Positions 27,495-36,842 of a DNA stretch of 64,000 nt are shown in pieces (position 1 is the stretch's first letter; each line of letters starts with the position of its first letter). Made by a program: the position numbers and the translations under genes. Location of the stretch: the NCBI RefSeq assembly GCF_019844075.1, contig NZ_CP081964.1, positions 992,001 to 1,056,000 on the forward strand, given 5' to 3'. The notes below the pieces were generated by a model. That model ran no database searches. It was not told where the DNA came from and saw only the letters and a list, made by a program, of their open reading frames with translations. Source of the stretch: Curtobacterium sp. TC1. Its GTDB lineage: Bacteria; Actinomycetota; Actinomycetes; Actinomycetales; Microbacteriaceae.

Positions 27495-28246
27495 GCGGCG
27501 CGGACGGCTGGGGCTCGGTGCCGCGACGCGAGCCGGGTCACGTCGACGACACGGCGGCAGCCGGCCAGGAGGCCCGGGGCACGTCCCCGACGACGGCCGA
27601 CGGTGCCGCGAGCGGCCGGGTCCACGGCCGACCCGCCCCCGCGTACGGCGAGTACGCGCCCGAGGGATGGGTCAACCCGGTCCTGGTCGAACGGGAACGA
27701 CAGGAGCGTGAGCAGCAGGAGCGCGACCGCCGCCAGCAGGCAGCGAGCCAGGCAGGGCGGGACGGTGCGACGGCGTACCGGTCCGGTGCCGGTGCGGGCA
27801 CCCCGGACGGTGCCGTGCCCGGCGGTCGTCCGGGCGCACCCGACGGGGCGCAGCGAACGACTTCGACGAGCCGGTTCGGCCGCACCCCCGCCGACTTCGT
27901 CCTGACGGTCGGGCTGCTCGCCTTCGGACTCATCTCCGTCGTGCAGTCGCTCGCCGTCACGAACGTCGCTTCGACGGTCCGGCGGACCCTCGAGACGCAG
28001 TACACGGCGCTGAACGACCCGAGCGCACTGAGCGGTGCCGCGATCATCGGCGCGATCACGAACGTCGTGGTGTTCGCGCTCGTGGCGTGGTGGTCGATCC
28101 GCCGGCTCCGGGCACGGAAGCGCACGTTCTGGGTACCGATCGTCGGCGCGGTCGTCGCCACGTTCGTGAGCACCATCGCGTTCATCGTCGTGGTGTTCCA
28201 GGACCCGCAGTTCGTCGAGTTCATGATGCGCCAGACCGGCGCCTGA
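27491..28246 (+). CDS. DUF6264-like membrane protein
   Basis: 251 residues, with ATG overlapping the ispH stop (ATGA). The N-terminal half is low complexity but carries [16 protein letters not shown], which I associate with DUF6264 proteins of Microbacteriaceae, and a charged coiled segment [14 protein letters not shown]. The C-terminal half has three membrane helices (about 135-155, 180-200, 215-235). Function unknown; coupling to ispH may be only positional. Confidence 0.7.
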   Translation: MSGADGWGSVPRREPGHVDDTAAAGQEARGTSPTTADGAASGRVHGRPAPAYGEYAPEGWVNPVLVERERQEREQQERDRRQQAASQAGRDGATAYRSGAGAGTPDGAVPGGRPGAPDGAQRTTSTSRFGRTPADFVLTVGLLAFGLISVVQSLAVTNVASTVRRTLETQYTALNDPSALSGAAIIGAITNVVVFALVAWWSIRRLRARKRTFWVPIVGAVVATFVSTIAFIVVVFQDPQFVEFMMRQTGA

Positions 28247-28271
28247 CCGCAGCCGGGTCCGGCCGGGCGGG

Positions 28272-28316
28272 GCTCAGTCCTCCAGGGCTCAGCCCGCCAG
28301 TGCTCAGCCCGCCAGG
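28272..28316. repeat. Three 15-bp tandem repeats at the end of the aminopeptidase gene
   Basis: Units at 28272-28286, 28287-28301 and 28302-28316 (GCTCAGCCCGCCAGK type, first copy with two changes). The last unit encodes the end of the M18 aminopeptidase and its stop. Slippage would have extended the 3' flank without changing the protein. Confidence 0.65.
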
Positions 28317-29563
28317 AACGCCGCGACGGCGCCGTGCAGCGACGCCAGGTCCTCGACGTGCACGAGCTCGCGGATCGAGTGCATCGAGAGCAGCCCGACG
28401 CCGATGTCGATCGTCGGGATCCCGAGCCGCGTCGCCGCGATCGGGCCGATGGTCGAGCCACCGGGGATCGTGTTCACGTTGACGAACGGCTGCCACGGCA
28501 CCCCGGCCGTGTCGCACGCGGCGGCCCAAACGGCCTCGCCCTTGGCCTCGGTCATGTAGCGCTGGTTCGCGCTGATCTTCAGCAACGGGCCGGCACCGGG
28601 GCGTGGACGGTTCGTCGGGTCGTGCTTCTCCGGCTGGTTCGGGTGCACCAGGTGGCCAGCGTCGCTCGACAGCAGCCACGAGGCGCGGAACGCCCGGGCG
28701 GCCTCGGAGCGGGTGGCGCCGAGGCCTTCCTGCACGCGGCCGAGGACGTCCTCGAGGAACGGACCACCGGCTCCGGACGGGGTCGAGGAACCGATCTCCT
28801 CGTGGTCGAACGCGGCGAACACGGGGATGTGGTCGCCGTCGACCGGGGCGTCCACGATGCCGCGGAGTCCGGCGTGCACGCTCGTCAGGTTGTCCATCCG
28901 GCCCGAGGCCAGGAACTCGCGCTCGATGCCGATGCGGGCGGGGGCCTGGGTGTCGGCGAGGAAGAGGTCCCACGACACGGCATCGGCTCCGAGGCGGGCG
29001 CGCAGCCACTCCACGACCGAGGTCCCACCGGCGTCGCCGTCGACCCCGACGATCGGCAGCGTGTGGCGCTGGCGATCGATCTCCTTGCCGTCGTTCACCC
29101 CGCGGTCGAGGTGGATGGCGAGGTTCGGGATGCGAGCGACGGCGTCGGTGCTGACGAGCCGGACGCTGCCGTCGGCGTCGACGACCCGGCCGGCGATGCG
29201 GAGGTCGCGGTCGAACCAGGTGGACAGGAGCGCGCCGCCGTAGACCTCGACGTTGAGCTGCTCCCAGCCCCCGGTGCGGACGCCGGGGTTCGGCTTCACG
29301 CGGAAGCCGGGGGAGTCGGTGTGGGCGCCGAGGATCCGGAACGGGGTCGTCGCCGACGCACCCTCCGGCAGTCGCCACGCGATCACCGCACCGTCGCGGA
29401 CCACCACGTACGCGCCGGGTTCGGTCGGCCAGGCGTCGAGCTCGGACAGCTCGGTGAACCCGGCTGCGACGAGGCGGTCACGGGACGCCGCTGCCGCGTG
29501 GAACGCGGTGGGCGACTCGGTGACGAACTGGGCGAACTCGGAGGCGATGGCGTCGACGGTCAC
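28304..29563 (-). CDS. M18 family aminopeptidase
   Basis: 419 residues. It is a dinuclear-zinc enzyme that removes acidic or neutral N-terminal residues. Zinc ligand motifs are ILGAHTDSPG (about 78), FDHEEIGSSTPSGAG (about 248) and the C-terminal LSMHSIRE. The length and order match bacterial ApeB/PepC-type proteins. The GTG start at 29563 has no clear ribosome site. Confidence 0.92.
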   Translation of the reverse strand: MTVDAIASEFAQFVTESPTAFHAAAASRDRLVAAGFTELSELDAWPTEPGAYVVVRDGAVIAWRLPEGASATTPFRILGAHTDSPGFRVKPNPGVRTGGWEQLNVEVYGGALLSTWFDRDLRIAGRVVDADGSVRLVSTDAVARIPNLAIHLDRGVNDGKEIDRQRHTLPIVGVDGDAGGTSVVEWLRARLGADAVSWDLFLADTQAPARIGIEREFLASGRMDNLTSVHAGLRGIVDAPVDGDHIPVFAAFDHEEIGSSTPSGAGGPFLEDVLGRVQEGLGATRSEAARAFRASWLLSSDAGHLVHPNQPEKHDPTNRPRPGAGPLLKISANQRYMTEAKGEAVWAAACDTAGVPWQPFVNVNTIPGGSTIGPIAATRLGIPTIDIGVGLLSMHSIRELVHVEDLASLHGAVAAFLAG

Positions 29564-29602
29564 CCGCCCATCGTGGCATGCGGTGGCGGCGACCGGACGC
29601 AG

Positions 29603-29632
29603 AACGGGGCACGTCCGTCGGACGCGCCCCGT
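29603..29632 (-). terminator. Hairpin terminator between fbaA and the M18 gene
   Basis: A stem of about 14 bp with one bulge (29603-29616 with 29620-29632) lies after the fbaA stop on the minus strand, separating it from the aminopeptidase gene. Confidence 0.6.
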
Positions 29633-29668
29633 TCCTCCCGGCCGGTGGACCCGACCGGACGGACCTGC

Positions 29669-30697
29669 TCAGCCCTTGGTGTGACCGGCGGAGCCGAGCA
29701 CCTTCGCGGCCTCGCCCACGCGAGCCGCCATGGCGGACTCGGCGACCTTGCCCCAGGCGCGGGGGTCGTACTGCTTCTTGTTGCCGACCTCGCCGTCGAT
29801 CTTCAGGACGCCCTCGTAGTTCCGGAACATCGAGTCGGCGATCGACCGCGTGAACGCGTACTGCGTGTCCGTGTCGATGTTCATCTTGATGACGCCGTTG
29901 CGGACGGCCTCGTGGATCTCGTCGTCGGTCGAGCCGGAGCCGCCGTGGAAGACGAGGTCGAGGGGGTTCTCGCCGGTGCCGTGCTTGGCCGCGACCGAGG
30001 CCTGGATCTCGCCGAGGAGCTCGGGCCGGAGCTTGACGCCCCCCGGCTTGTAGACGCCGTGCACGTTGCCGAAGGTGAGCGCGGCGATCCAACGTCCCTT
30101 GTCGCCGAGGCCGAGCGCGTCGACGACCTTCTCGACGTCGTTCGGAGTCGTGTAGAGCGCGTCGTTCGTGCCCTCGTGCTCGACGCCGTCCTCTTCGCCG
30201 CCGACGACGCCGATCTCGACCTCGAGGATCGCGTTGATGTTCCGCGTCTTCTCGATCATGGTCTTCGCGATCTCGATGTTCTCGTCGAGCGGCACGGCCG
30301 AGCCGTCCCACATGTGCGACTGGAAGATCGGGTTGCGCCCGGCGCGGACCTCTTCCTCGCTCGCCGCGATGAGCGGCAGGACGAAGCCGTCGAGGGCGTC
30401 CTTCGGGCAGTGGTCGGTGTGCAGCGCGACCGTGATGTCGTAGTTCTTCGCGACCTCGTGGGCGAACTTCGCCATCGCGAGGGCACCGGCGGCGCGGTTC
30501 TTGATGGTGTGGCCGGCGAAGTAGTCGGCACCGCCCGTCGTCACCTGGAGGATGCCGTCCGAGCCGGACTCCTGCAGGCCCTGGAGGACCGCGTTGATGG
30601 TCTGCGACGAGGACACGTTGACCGCGGGGTACGCGAACTTGCCCGCCTTCGCGCGTTCGATCATCTCGGCGTACTGTTCCGGCGTTGCGATGGGCAC
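29669..30697 (-). CDS. fbaA: Class II fructose-bisphosphate aldolase
   Basis: 342 residues. It cleaves fructose 1,6-bisphosphate in glycolysis with a zinc ion. Signatures are ALHTDHCPKD (catalytic Asp and zinc His), EVEIGVVGGEEDG, FHGGSGS and the NIDTDTQ segment. GTG 30697 follows a strong GAAGGAG. It diverges from glpX, so opposing steps of glycolysis and gluconeogenesis flank one intergenic region. Confidence 0.96.
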   Translation of the reverse strand: MPIATPEQYAEMIERAKAGKFAYPAVNVSSSQTINAVLQGLQESGSDGILQVTTGGADYFAGHTIKNRAAGALAMAKFAHEVAKNYDITVALHTDHCPKDALDGFVLPLIAASEEEVRAGRNPIFQSHMWDGSAVPLDENIEIAKTMIEKTRNINAILEVEIGVVGGEEDGVEHEGTNDALYTTPNDVEKVVDALGLGDKGRWIAALTFGNVHGVYKPGGVKLRPELLGEIQASVAAKHGTGENPLDLVFHGGSGSTDDEIHEAVRNGVIKMNIDTDTQYAFTRSIADSMFRNYEGVLKIDGEVGNKKQYDPRAWGKVAESAMAARVGEAAKVLGSAGHTKG

Positions 30698-30774
30698 GTG
30701 GATCTCCTTCGACTTCGGTGATGTCCCCGCCGATCGTAGTCAGCCGGACTGGAGTGTGACTCGACGGGGGTCGG

Positions 30775-30780
30775 TAAGCT
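30775..30780 (+). promoter_or_regulatory. -10 hexamer TAAGCT, leaderless start of glpX
   Basis: The hexamer ends 6 nt before GTG 30787. Confidence 0.6.
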
Positions 30781-30786
30781 CAGGTC

Positions 30787-31776
30787 GTGACTCCCACTAC
30801 GGAAACCGGCTCCCTGTTCCTCCAGCCCGACCGCAACCTGGCCCTCGAGCTCGTGCGTGCGACGGAGGCCGCCGCGATCCGTGCGCAGCCGTGGGTCGGG
30901 CGCGGTGAGAAGAACCTCGCCGACGGCGCCGCGGTCGACGCGATGCGCAAGTTCCTCGGCACGGTGAACTTCGACGGCGTCGTCGTCATCGGTGAGGGCG
31001 AGAAGGACAACGCCCCGATGCTCTACAACGGCGAGCACGTCGGCAACGGACACGGTCCGGCCTGCGACATCGCGGTCGACCCGATCGACGGCACCTCGCT
31101 CACCGCCGCCGGCCGCCAGAACGCCATCTCCGTCATGGCAGTCTCCGACCGCGGTTCGATGTACGACCCGTCCGCCGTGTTCTACATGGACAAGATCGCC
31201 GCCGGTCCCGAGGGTCGCGGTGTCCTGGACCTCGAGAAGCCGATCGGTGACAACATCCGCGCGCTGGCGAAGGCGAAGGGCAAGGACCTCGAGGACATGG
31301 TCGTCGCCGTGCTCGACCGTCCCCGCCACGACGAGCTGATCCGTGCGATCCGTGCGACCGGTGCCGGCACGCGACTGCTGCTCGACGGTGACGTCGCCGG
31401 TGGCATCGCCGCCGCCCTGCCCGGCTCGACGATCGACATGTGCGTCGGTGTCGGCGGCACCCCCGAGGGCATCATCACCGCGTGCGCGATCAAGGCGCTC
31501 GGCGGTGTGATCCTCGGCAAGCTCCAGCCGAAGGACGACGAGGAGCGCGAGCGCGCCATCGCCGCCGGCCACGACCTGGACAAGGTCCTCGACCAGGACG
31601 ACCTGGTCACCGGTGACAACACGTTCTTCGTCGCCACCGGCGTCACCGACGGTGTCCTGGTCGACGGTGTCCGTCGCTCGCGCGGCGTCATCCACACCGA
31701 CTCGCTCGTGCTGCGGTCGCGGTCGAACACCATCCGCCGGATCCAGGCGGACCACCGCGCGGAGAAGTGGTTCTGA
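30787..31776 (+). CDS. glpX: Class II fructose-1,6-bisphosphatase
   Basis: 329 residues. It dephosphorylates fructose 1,6-bisphosphate in gluconeogenesis. GlpX marks are [12 protein letters not shown] (metal Glu/Asp), [14 protein letters not shown] and [13 protein letters not shown]. Its length is normal for the family. It is followed by an excellent terminator. Confidence 0.95.
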   Translation: MTPTTETGSLFLQPDRNLALELVRATEAAAIRAQPWVGRGEKNLADGAAVDAMRKFLGTVNFDGVVVIGEGEKDNAPMLYNGEHVGNGHGPACDIAVDPIDGTSLTAAGRQNAISVMAVSDRGSMYDPSAVFYMDKIAAGPEGRGVLDLEKPIGDNIRALAKAKGKDLEDMVVAVLDRPRHDELIRAIRATGAGTRLLLDGDVAGGIAAALPGSTIDMCVGVGGTPEGIITACAIKALGGVILGKLQPKDDEERERAIAAGHDLDKVLDQDDLVTGDNTFFVATGVTDGVLVDGVRRSRGVIHTDSLVLRSRSNTIRRIQADHRAEKWF

Positions 31777-31821
31777 TCCGTCGGCGGTCCTGATCGGCGC
31801 AGATCCGCGCTGCACCACTGC

Positions 31822-31861
31822 AACCCGTCCGAACCACGTGATCCCGTGGTTCGGACGGGTT
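31822..31861. terminator. Strong bidirectional terminator between glpX and rmuC
   Basis: A 17-bp perfect stem (31822-31838 with 31845-31861) closes on a 6-nt loop and is followed by TTTCGTTG on the plus strand. Confidence 0.85.
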
Positions 31862-31908
31862 TTCGTTGTGCGGAGCGGAGCGGAGCAGTGCGGTGCGCCG
31901 CTGCGCAG

Positions 31909-33171
31909 TCAGTCGTCGTCGACGGCGCCGACGAGCTCCGGGGCCGTGAGCAGCCGCGGCTCGTCCTCGATCGACGCCGGGTCGGCGATCACCTTCGACT
32001 CGTCGAGCAGCGACAGCCGACGGGCACTCGGCAGGACCTGGCGTTCGAGCGACCCGACGAAGCGGTTGTAGTCGACGACCGAACCGCGGATCGAGCGGCC
32101 GAGCTTGTCGACGTGCCCCGCCATCGTGGACAGCCGGCCGTAGAGCTCGCGGGAGACCTTGAAGAGCTCGTGCGCCTCTTGGGAGACGACGTCCTGCTGC
32201 CACGAGAACGCCACGGTCTTCAGCACGGACCACAGGGTCACGGGCGAGGCGAGGGCGATGCGCTTGCGGAAGGCGTGGTCGAGCAGGCCGGGGTCGGCGG
32301 CGAGGGCGCTCGAGATGAGCGACTCGGACGGGATGAAGGCGACGGTGAGCTCGGGGGAGGCGTCGTACCCGGTCCAGTACTCGCGCGCGGCGAGGGCGTC
32401 GACGTGCGCGCGGAGCGCCTTGACGTGCTGCCCGATGAGCGCGTCGCGGCGGGCCCCCTCGGCTCCGGTGGCGGTCGCCGGGATCTCGGCGGCCTGCAGG
32501 TAGGCGCTGAACGGCACCTTGGCGTCGACGGCGATGGTCTTGCCGCCGGGCAGGTGCACGACCATGTCGGGTCGGGCGGTGCCGGCCGAGGTGGTGACCG
32601 ATGACTGCACGTCGAAGTCGACCCGCTCGAGCAACCCGGCGGCCTCGACCACGTTGCGCAGCTGCGTCTCGCCCCACACGCCGCGGGTGCTGTTCGACGA
32701 CAGGGCACTGGCCAGGGTGTCGGCCGTGGCGCGCAGGCGTTCCTCGGACTCGGCGGCCGACCGGAGCTGGGCGGACAGGGCGCCGTACTGCTCGCTCCGG
32801 GACTGCTCGAGCTCGGCGATCTTCGTGCGCATGACGTCGAGGGTCTGCGCGACGGGGCTGAGGGCGGAGAGCACCTTCGACTCGTTCTGGTTCCGGGCCG
32901 AGTCCGCGCCGTGCATGCGCTGCACCAGGTGCTCGAGCTCGGCGGAGCGACGCTCGAGGGAGTCGACCTGTCGGCGGTACTGGGCGTCCTGCGCATCGAG
33001 GCGCTCCTCGGCGTCGCGGCGGACCTCGTCGAGCCGCGTGCGGAGCGCCTCGGCGCTCGCGCGCGAGGCGGCGGCGTCGACGCCGGCGCGTGACCGCGCG
33101 AGCGACCAGGCGACGACCGCACCGACGGCGATGCCGATCACGAGACCGATGACCAGGGCGAGGATCTGCAT
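31909..33171 (-). CDS. rmuC: DNA recombination protein RmuC
   Basis: 420 residues. An N-terminal membrane helix (about 3-23), a long coiled coil (about 30-150) and a C-terminal nuclease-like domain with GVWGETQLRNVVE, the PDMVVHLPGG segment and VDAKVPFSAYL. RmuC limits inversion of short repeats, and its restriction-nuclease fold uses the Asp/Lys seen in VDAK. ATG 33171 was chosen, with AAGG upstream; the longer frame lacks support. Confidence 0.92.
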   Translation of the reverse strand: MQILALVIGLVIGIAVGAVVAWSLARSRAGVDAAASRASAEALRTRLDEVRRDAEERLDAQDAQYRRQVDSLERRSAELEHLVQRMHGADSARNQNESKVLSALSPVAQTLDVMRTKIAELEQSRSEQYGALSAQLRSAAESEERLRATADTLASALSSNSTRGVWGETQLRNVVEAAGLLERVDFDVQSSVTTSAGTARPDMVVHLPGGKTIAVDAKVPFSAYLQAAEIPATATGAEGARRDALIGQHVKALRAHVDALAAREYWTGYDASPELTVAFIPSESLISSALAADPGLLDHAFRKRIALASPVTLWSVLKTVAFSWQQDVVSQEAHELFKVSRELYGRLSTMAGHVDKLGRSIRGSVVDYNRFVGSLERQVLPSARRLSLLDESKVIADPASIEDEPRLLTAPELVGAVDDD

Positions 33172-33280
33172 GTCGTGACCTTGGCAGGACCCACCGACAC
33201 CGCGCCTCCCGGCACACCGACGCGCCCGCAGAACCGGCGTCACCGGCGACACGGGACCAGCGCAGCAAGCTCCGAATCCC

Positions 33281-33292
33281 ATGTCATGACAT
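33281..33292. promoter_or_regulatory. Inositol regulator operator 1 (TGTCATGACA palindrome)
   Basis: A perfect 12-bp palindrome lies 69 nt before iolC and overlaps the probable -35 region. The same TGTC-N2-GACA core recurs before the tautomerase gene and before the GntR repressor gene. A weaker match, TGTCGTGACC, lies at 33171-33180. Confidence 0.7.
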
Positions 33293-33309
33293 TAGGGCAA
33301 ACAGGGTGT

Positions 33310-33315
33310 ACAGTC
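33310..33315 (+). promoter_or_regulatory. -10 element of the inositol operon
   Basis: TACAGT at 33310-33315 lies 18 bp from ATGACA (33286-33291), a five-of-six match to TTGACA, inside the operator. Repressor bound there would block RNA polymerase. Confidence 0.5.
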
Positions 33316-33360
33316 GTGAACGTCCGCCGATGAAGCCGCACGGAAGGTCCACCGCGTCGC

Positions 33361-34392
33361 ATGACGAACCAAGCTCCCCACGCCTACGACGTGATCACGA
33401 TGGGACGCGTCAGCGTCGACATCTACCCGCAGCAGACCGGCCCGCTCGAAGACGTCACGACGTTCTCGAAGTCCGTCGGCGGCAGCGCGACCAACGTCGC
33501 CATCGCCGCGGCCCGCCACGGTGCCGACGCAGCGGTCATCACCCGCACCGGCAACGACCCGTTCGGCCGGTACATCGCCCGCACCCTGCCGGAGTTCGGC
33601 GTCGCGAACGCCTTCGTCGAGACGGTCGACGGGCTGAACACCCCCGTCGCGTTCTGCGAGATCTTCCCGCCGGACGACTTCCCGCTGTACTTCTACCGGG
33701 CCCCGAAGGCACCGGACCTGATGATCACGGCGAAGTCCCTGCCGCTGCACGAGATCGAGCGGGCGAAGATCTTCTGGACGACGGTGACCGGCTTGAGCGA
33801 AGAGCCGAGCCGCAGCGCACACCACACCGCGTTCCAGGCGCGGAGCGCCGCCGACGCCCCGACAGCACTGCACACCGTGTTGGACCTGGACTACCGCTCG
33901 GTGTTCTGGTCGAGCCCCGAGGCCGCGACGCGCAAGGTCGCCGTCGCCCTCGAGCACGCCACGGTCGCCGTCGGCAACCGCGAGGAGTGCGAGGTCGCCG
34001 TCGGCGAGACCGACCCGGTCCGCGCGGCCGACGCCCTGCTCGAGCGCGGGGTCGAGATCGCCATCGTCAAGCAGGGCCCCAAGGGCGTGTTGGCGAAGAC
34101 CCGCGACGAGTTCGTCGAGTTCCGCCCGCACCACATCGACGTCGTCAACGGGCTCGGCTCCGGTGACGGCTTCGGCGGCGCGCTGACCCACGGCCTGCTG
34201 CAGGGCTGGGGCCTCGAGCGGATCCTCGCGTTCTGCAACGCCGCCGGCGCCATCGTCGCGACACGGTTCGAGTGCTCGACGGCCATGCCCACGAGCGACG
34301 AGATCGAGTCGTTCATCGCCAGCAACCCCGCCGACGGCACGAACCACACGAGCACGGGTGCGACCAACACCGAGGAGAAGACCCATGCCTGA
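33361..34392 (+). CDS. iolC: 5-dehydro-2-deoxygluconokinase
   Basis: 343 residues of the PfkB kinase family. It phosphorylates 5-dehydro-2-deoxygluconate in myo-inositol breakdown. The N-terminal VGGSATNVAIAAARHG and the C-terminal anion-hole motif GLGSGDGFGGAL (catalytic Asp) are intact. First gene of the operon. A GGAAGG lies about 13 nt upstream, rather far; the following gene overlaps its end by 8 nt. Confidence 0.92.
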   Translation: MTNQAPHAYDVITMGRVSVDIYPQQTGPLEDVTTFSKSVGGSATNVAIAAARHGADAAVITRTGNDPFGRYIARTLPEFGVANAFVETVDGLNTPVAFCEIFPPDDFPLYFYRAPKAPDLMITAKSLPLHEIERAKIFWTTVTGLSEEPSRSAHHTAFQARSAADAPTALHTVLDLDYRSVFWSSPEAATRKVAVALEHATVAVGNREECEVAVGETDPVRAADALLERGVEIAIVKQGPKGVLAKTRDEFVEFRPHHIDVVNGLGSGDGFGGALTHGLLQGWGLERILAFCNAAGAIVATRFECSTAMPTSDEIESFIASNPADGTNHTSTGATNTEEKTHA

Positions 34393-35326
34393 GATCAGCC
34401 CCGCTGACTTCCAGCGCCTCCGGGACATCCGCGCCGGACAGCCCGAACTGGTGCGGTCCGTGCTCGACGCTCGGCACAAGCGCTCCCTGCTCGCCGACGA
34501 CGGCAAGCTCTTCATCGTCGCCGCCGACCACCCGGCACGCGGTGCCCTGGCGGTCCGGAACGACGAGTCCGCCATGGCCGACCGCTACGACCTGCTCGAG
34601 CGGCTCGTCACGGCGCTCGGCCGCCCCGGCGTCGACGGGGTGCTCGGCACGCCCGACATCCTCGAGGACCTGGCACTGCTCGGCGCCCTCGACGGCAAGG
34701 TCGTCGTCGGGTCGATGAACCGCGGCGGGCTGCGCGGGGCGACGTTCGAGATGGACGACCGCTACACGGCGTACTCGGCACAGGCCATCAAGGACTCCGG
34801 ACTCGACTTCGCCAAGCTCCTCGTCCGCATCGCCCTCGAGGACGCGGGCACCGCACCGACGCTCGAGGCCACGGCCCGTGCGGTCAGCGAGGCCGCCGCA
34901 CTCCAGCTGCCGATCATGCTCGAGCCGTTCATGTCCGCGTGGCAGGACGGCCGGGTCGTGAACGACCTGACCGCCGACGCCGTCATCACCTCGATGGCGA
35001 TCGCCGCGGGCCTGGGCGAGTCCAGCGCCTACAGCTGGCTCAAGATCCCGGTCGTCGACGACATGGAGCGGGTGATGGCGGCGACGACGCTGCCGACGCT
35101 CCTGCTCGGGGGCGACCCGTCGAGCAAGCCGCTCGAGACCTACGCCAAGTGGGCCGACGCCCTCGCGCTCCCCGGCGTGCGCGGCCTGGTCGTCGGCCGC
35201 ACCCTGCTCTACCCGCCGGACGGCGACGTCGCCACCGCGGTCGACGTGGCCGCGGGTCTCGTCCACACCGGCAGCGCCGGCGCCACGCACGCAGCAACCA
35301 CCACACTCGAAGGAAGCAACGCATGA
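34385..35326 (+). CDS. Cgl0159-family (beta/alpha)8 protein, probable aldolase
   Basis: 313 residues. It resembles the class I aldolase-like protein encoded between iolC and iolA in Corynebacterium glutamicum. Motifs include FIVAADHPARG near the N-terminus, GSMNRGG and SWLKIPVV, where the lysine may form a Schiff base. Because no IolJ-type class II aldolase is present here, it is the best candidate to cleave the IolC product into dihydroxyacetone phosphate and malonate semialdehyde; that is inference. ATG 34385 follows GAGGAG and overlaps iolC. Confidence 0.75.
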   Translation: MPEISPADFQRLRDIRAGQPELVRSVLDARHKRSLLADDGKLFIVAADHPARGALAVRNDESAMADRYDLLERLVTALGRPGVDGVLGTPDILEDLALLGALDGKVVVGSMNRGGLRGATFEMDDRYTAYSAQAIKDSGLDFAKLLVRIALEDAGTAPTLEATARAVSEAAALQLPIMLEPFMSAWQDGRVVNDLTADAVITSMAIAAGLGESSAYSWLKIPVVDDMERVMAATTLPTLLLGGDPSSKPLETYAKWADALALPGVRGLVVGRTLLYPPDGDVATAVDVAAGLVHTGSAGATHAATTTLEGSNA

Positions 35327-36834
35327 CCACCACGGAGACCGCCACCACCACCGTCGGCCACTGGATCGGCGGCAAGCACGTCGAGTCCGCGTCGGGCAAC
35401 AGCGCCCCCGTGTACGACCCGGCACTGGGCGTCGCGACGAAGCAGGTCGCCCTGGCGAACGAGGACGAGATCCAGGCCGCCATCGCGAGTGCCAAGGCGG
35501 CGTTCCCGGCGTGGAGCAACCTGTCGCTCACCAAGCGCCAGCAGATCCTCTTCTCGTTCCGCGAGATCCTGAACCGCGACAAGGGCGAGCTCGCCGAGAT
35601 CATCACGAGCGAGCACGGCAAGGTCATCGACGACGCCCTGGGCGAGATCGCCCGTGGGCAGGAGGTCGTGGAGCTCGCCACGAACATCCCGAGCCTGATG
35701 AAGGGCGAGTTCTCCGACCAGGTCTCGACCGGCATCGACGTCTACTCGATCCGGCAGCCGCTCGGTGTCGTGGGCATCATCAGCCCGTTCAACTTCCCGG
35801 CGATGGTGCCGCTGTGGTTCCTGCCGATCGCGATCGCCGCGGGCAACACCGTCGTGCTGAAGCCGTCCGAGAAGGACCCGAGCGCCGCCATCTGGCTCGC
35901 CGAGAAGTTCACCGAGGCCGGTCTGCCCGACGGCGTCTTCAACGTGCTCAACGGCGACAAGCTCTCGGTCGACGGGCTGCTGACCAGCCCGGACGTCGAG
36001 TCGATCTCGTTCGTCGGTTCCACGCCGATCGCGCAGTACGTCTACGAGACCGGCACGAAGCACGGCAAGCGCGTGCAGGCCCTCGGCGGCGCGAAGAACC
36101 ACATGCTCGTGCTGCCGGACGCCGACCTCGACCTGGTCGCGGACAACGCCATCAACGCGGGCTTCGGCTCCGCCGGTGAGCGCTGCATGGCGATCTCGGT
36201 CGTCGTCGCCGTCGAGCCGGTGGCCGACGAGCTCATCCAGAAGATCACGGACCGCGCGGCGACCCTGCGCATCGGCGACGGTCGTCGCGGGTGCGACATG
36301 GGCCCGCTCGTCACGAAGCAGCACCGTGACAAGGTCGCCTCGTACATCGAGGTCGCAGAGCAGGACGGTGCGGTGGTTGTGGTGGACGGCCGCACCGTCC
36401 GACCCGACGGCGACGAGAACGGCTTCTGGCTGGGCCCGACGCTGATCGACCAGGTCCCCACCACGAGCCGCGTCTACACCGAGGAGATCTTCGGCCCGGT
36501 GCTGAGCGTCGTCCGCGTCGCCACGTACGAAGAGGGCCTCGAGCTCATCAACTCCGGTGCGTACGGCAACGGGACCGCCATCTTCACCAACGACGGCGGC
36601 GCCGCCCGTCGCTTCCAGCGCGACGTGCAGGTCGGCATGATCGGCATCAACGTCCCGATCCCCGTGCCGGTCGCGTACTACTCGTTCGGCGGCTGGAAGA
36701 ACTCGCTGTTCGGTGACCACAAGGCGTACGGCGCCGACGGCGTGAGCTTCTTCACCCGCCAGAAGGCGATCACGAGCCGTTGGCTCGACCCGTCGCACGG
36801 CGGCATCAACCTCGGCTTCCCGTCGAACAACTGA
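35323..36834 (+). CDS. iolA: Methylmalonate/malonate-semialdehyde dehydrogenase (acylating)
   Basis: 503 residues. It oxidises malonate semialdehyde to acetyl-CoA at the end of inositol catabolism, using NAD and CoA. The catalytic Cys lies in SAGERCMAIS, with FNFPAMVPLW and the GAKNHMLVLPDAD motif typical of MMSDH. ATG overlaps the previous stop (ATGA). Confidence 0.94.
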   Translation: MTTTETATTTVGHWIGGKHVESASGNSAPVYDPALGVATKQVALANEDEIQAAIASAKAAFPAWSNLSLTKRQQILFSFREILNRDKGELAEIITSEHGKVIDDALGEIARGQEVVELATNIPSLMKGEFSDQVSTGIDVYSIRQPLGVVGIISPFNFPAMVPLWFLPIAIAAGNTVVLKPSEKDPSAAIWLAEKFTEAGLPDGVFNVLNGDKLSVDGLLTSPDVESISFVGSTPIAQYVYETGTKHGKRVQALGGAKNHMLVLPDADLDLVADNAINAGFGSAGERCMAISVVVAVEPVADELIQKITDRAATLRIGDGRRGCDMGPLVTKQHRDKVASYIEVAEQDGAVVVVDGRTVRPDGDENGFWLGPTLIDQVPTTSRVYTEEIFGPVLSVVRVATYEEGLELINSGAYGNGTAIFTNDGGAARRFQRDVQVGMIGINVPIPVPVAYYSFGGWKNSLFGDHKAYGADGVSFFTRQKAITSRWLDPSHGGINLGFPSNN

Positions 36835-36842
36835 CCCGCAGC

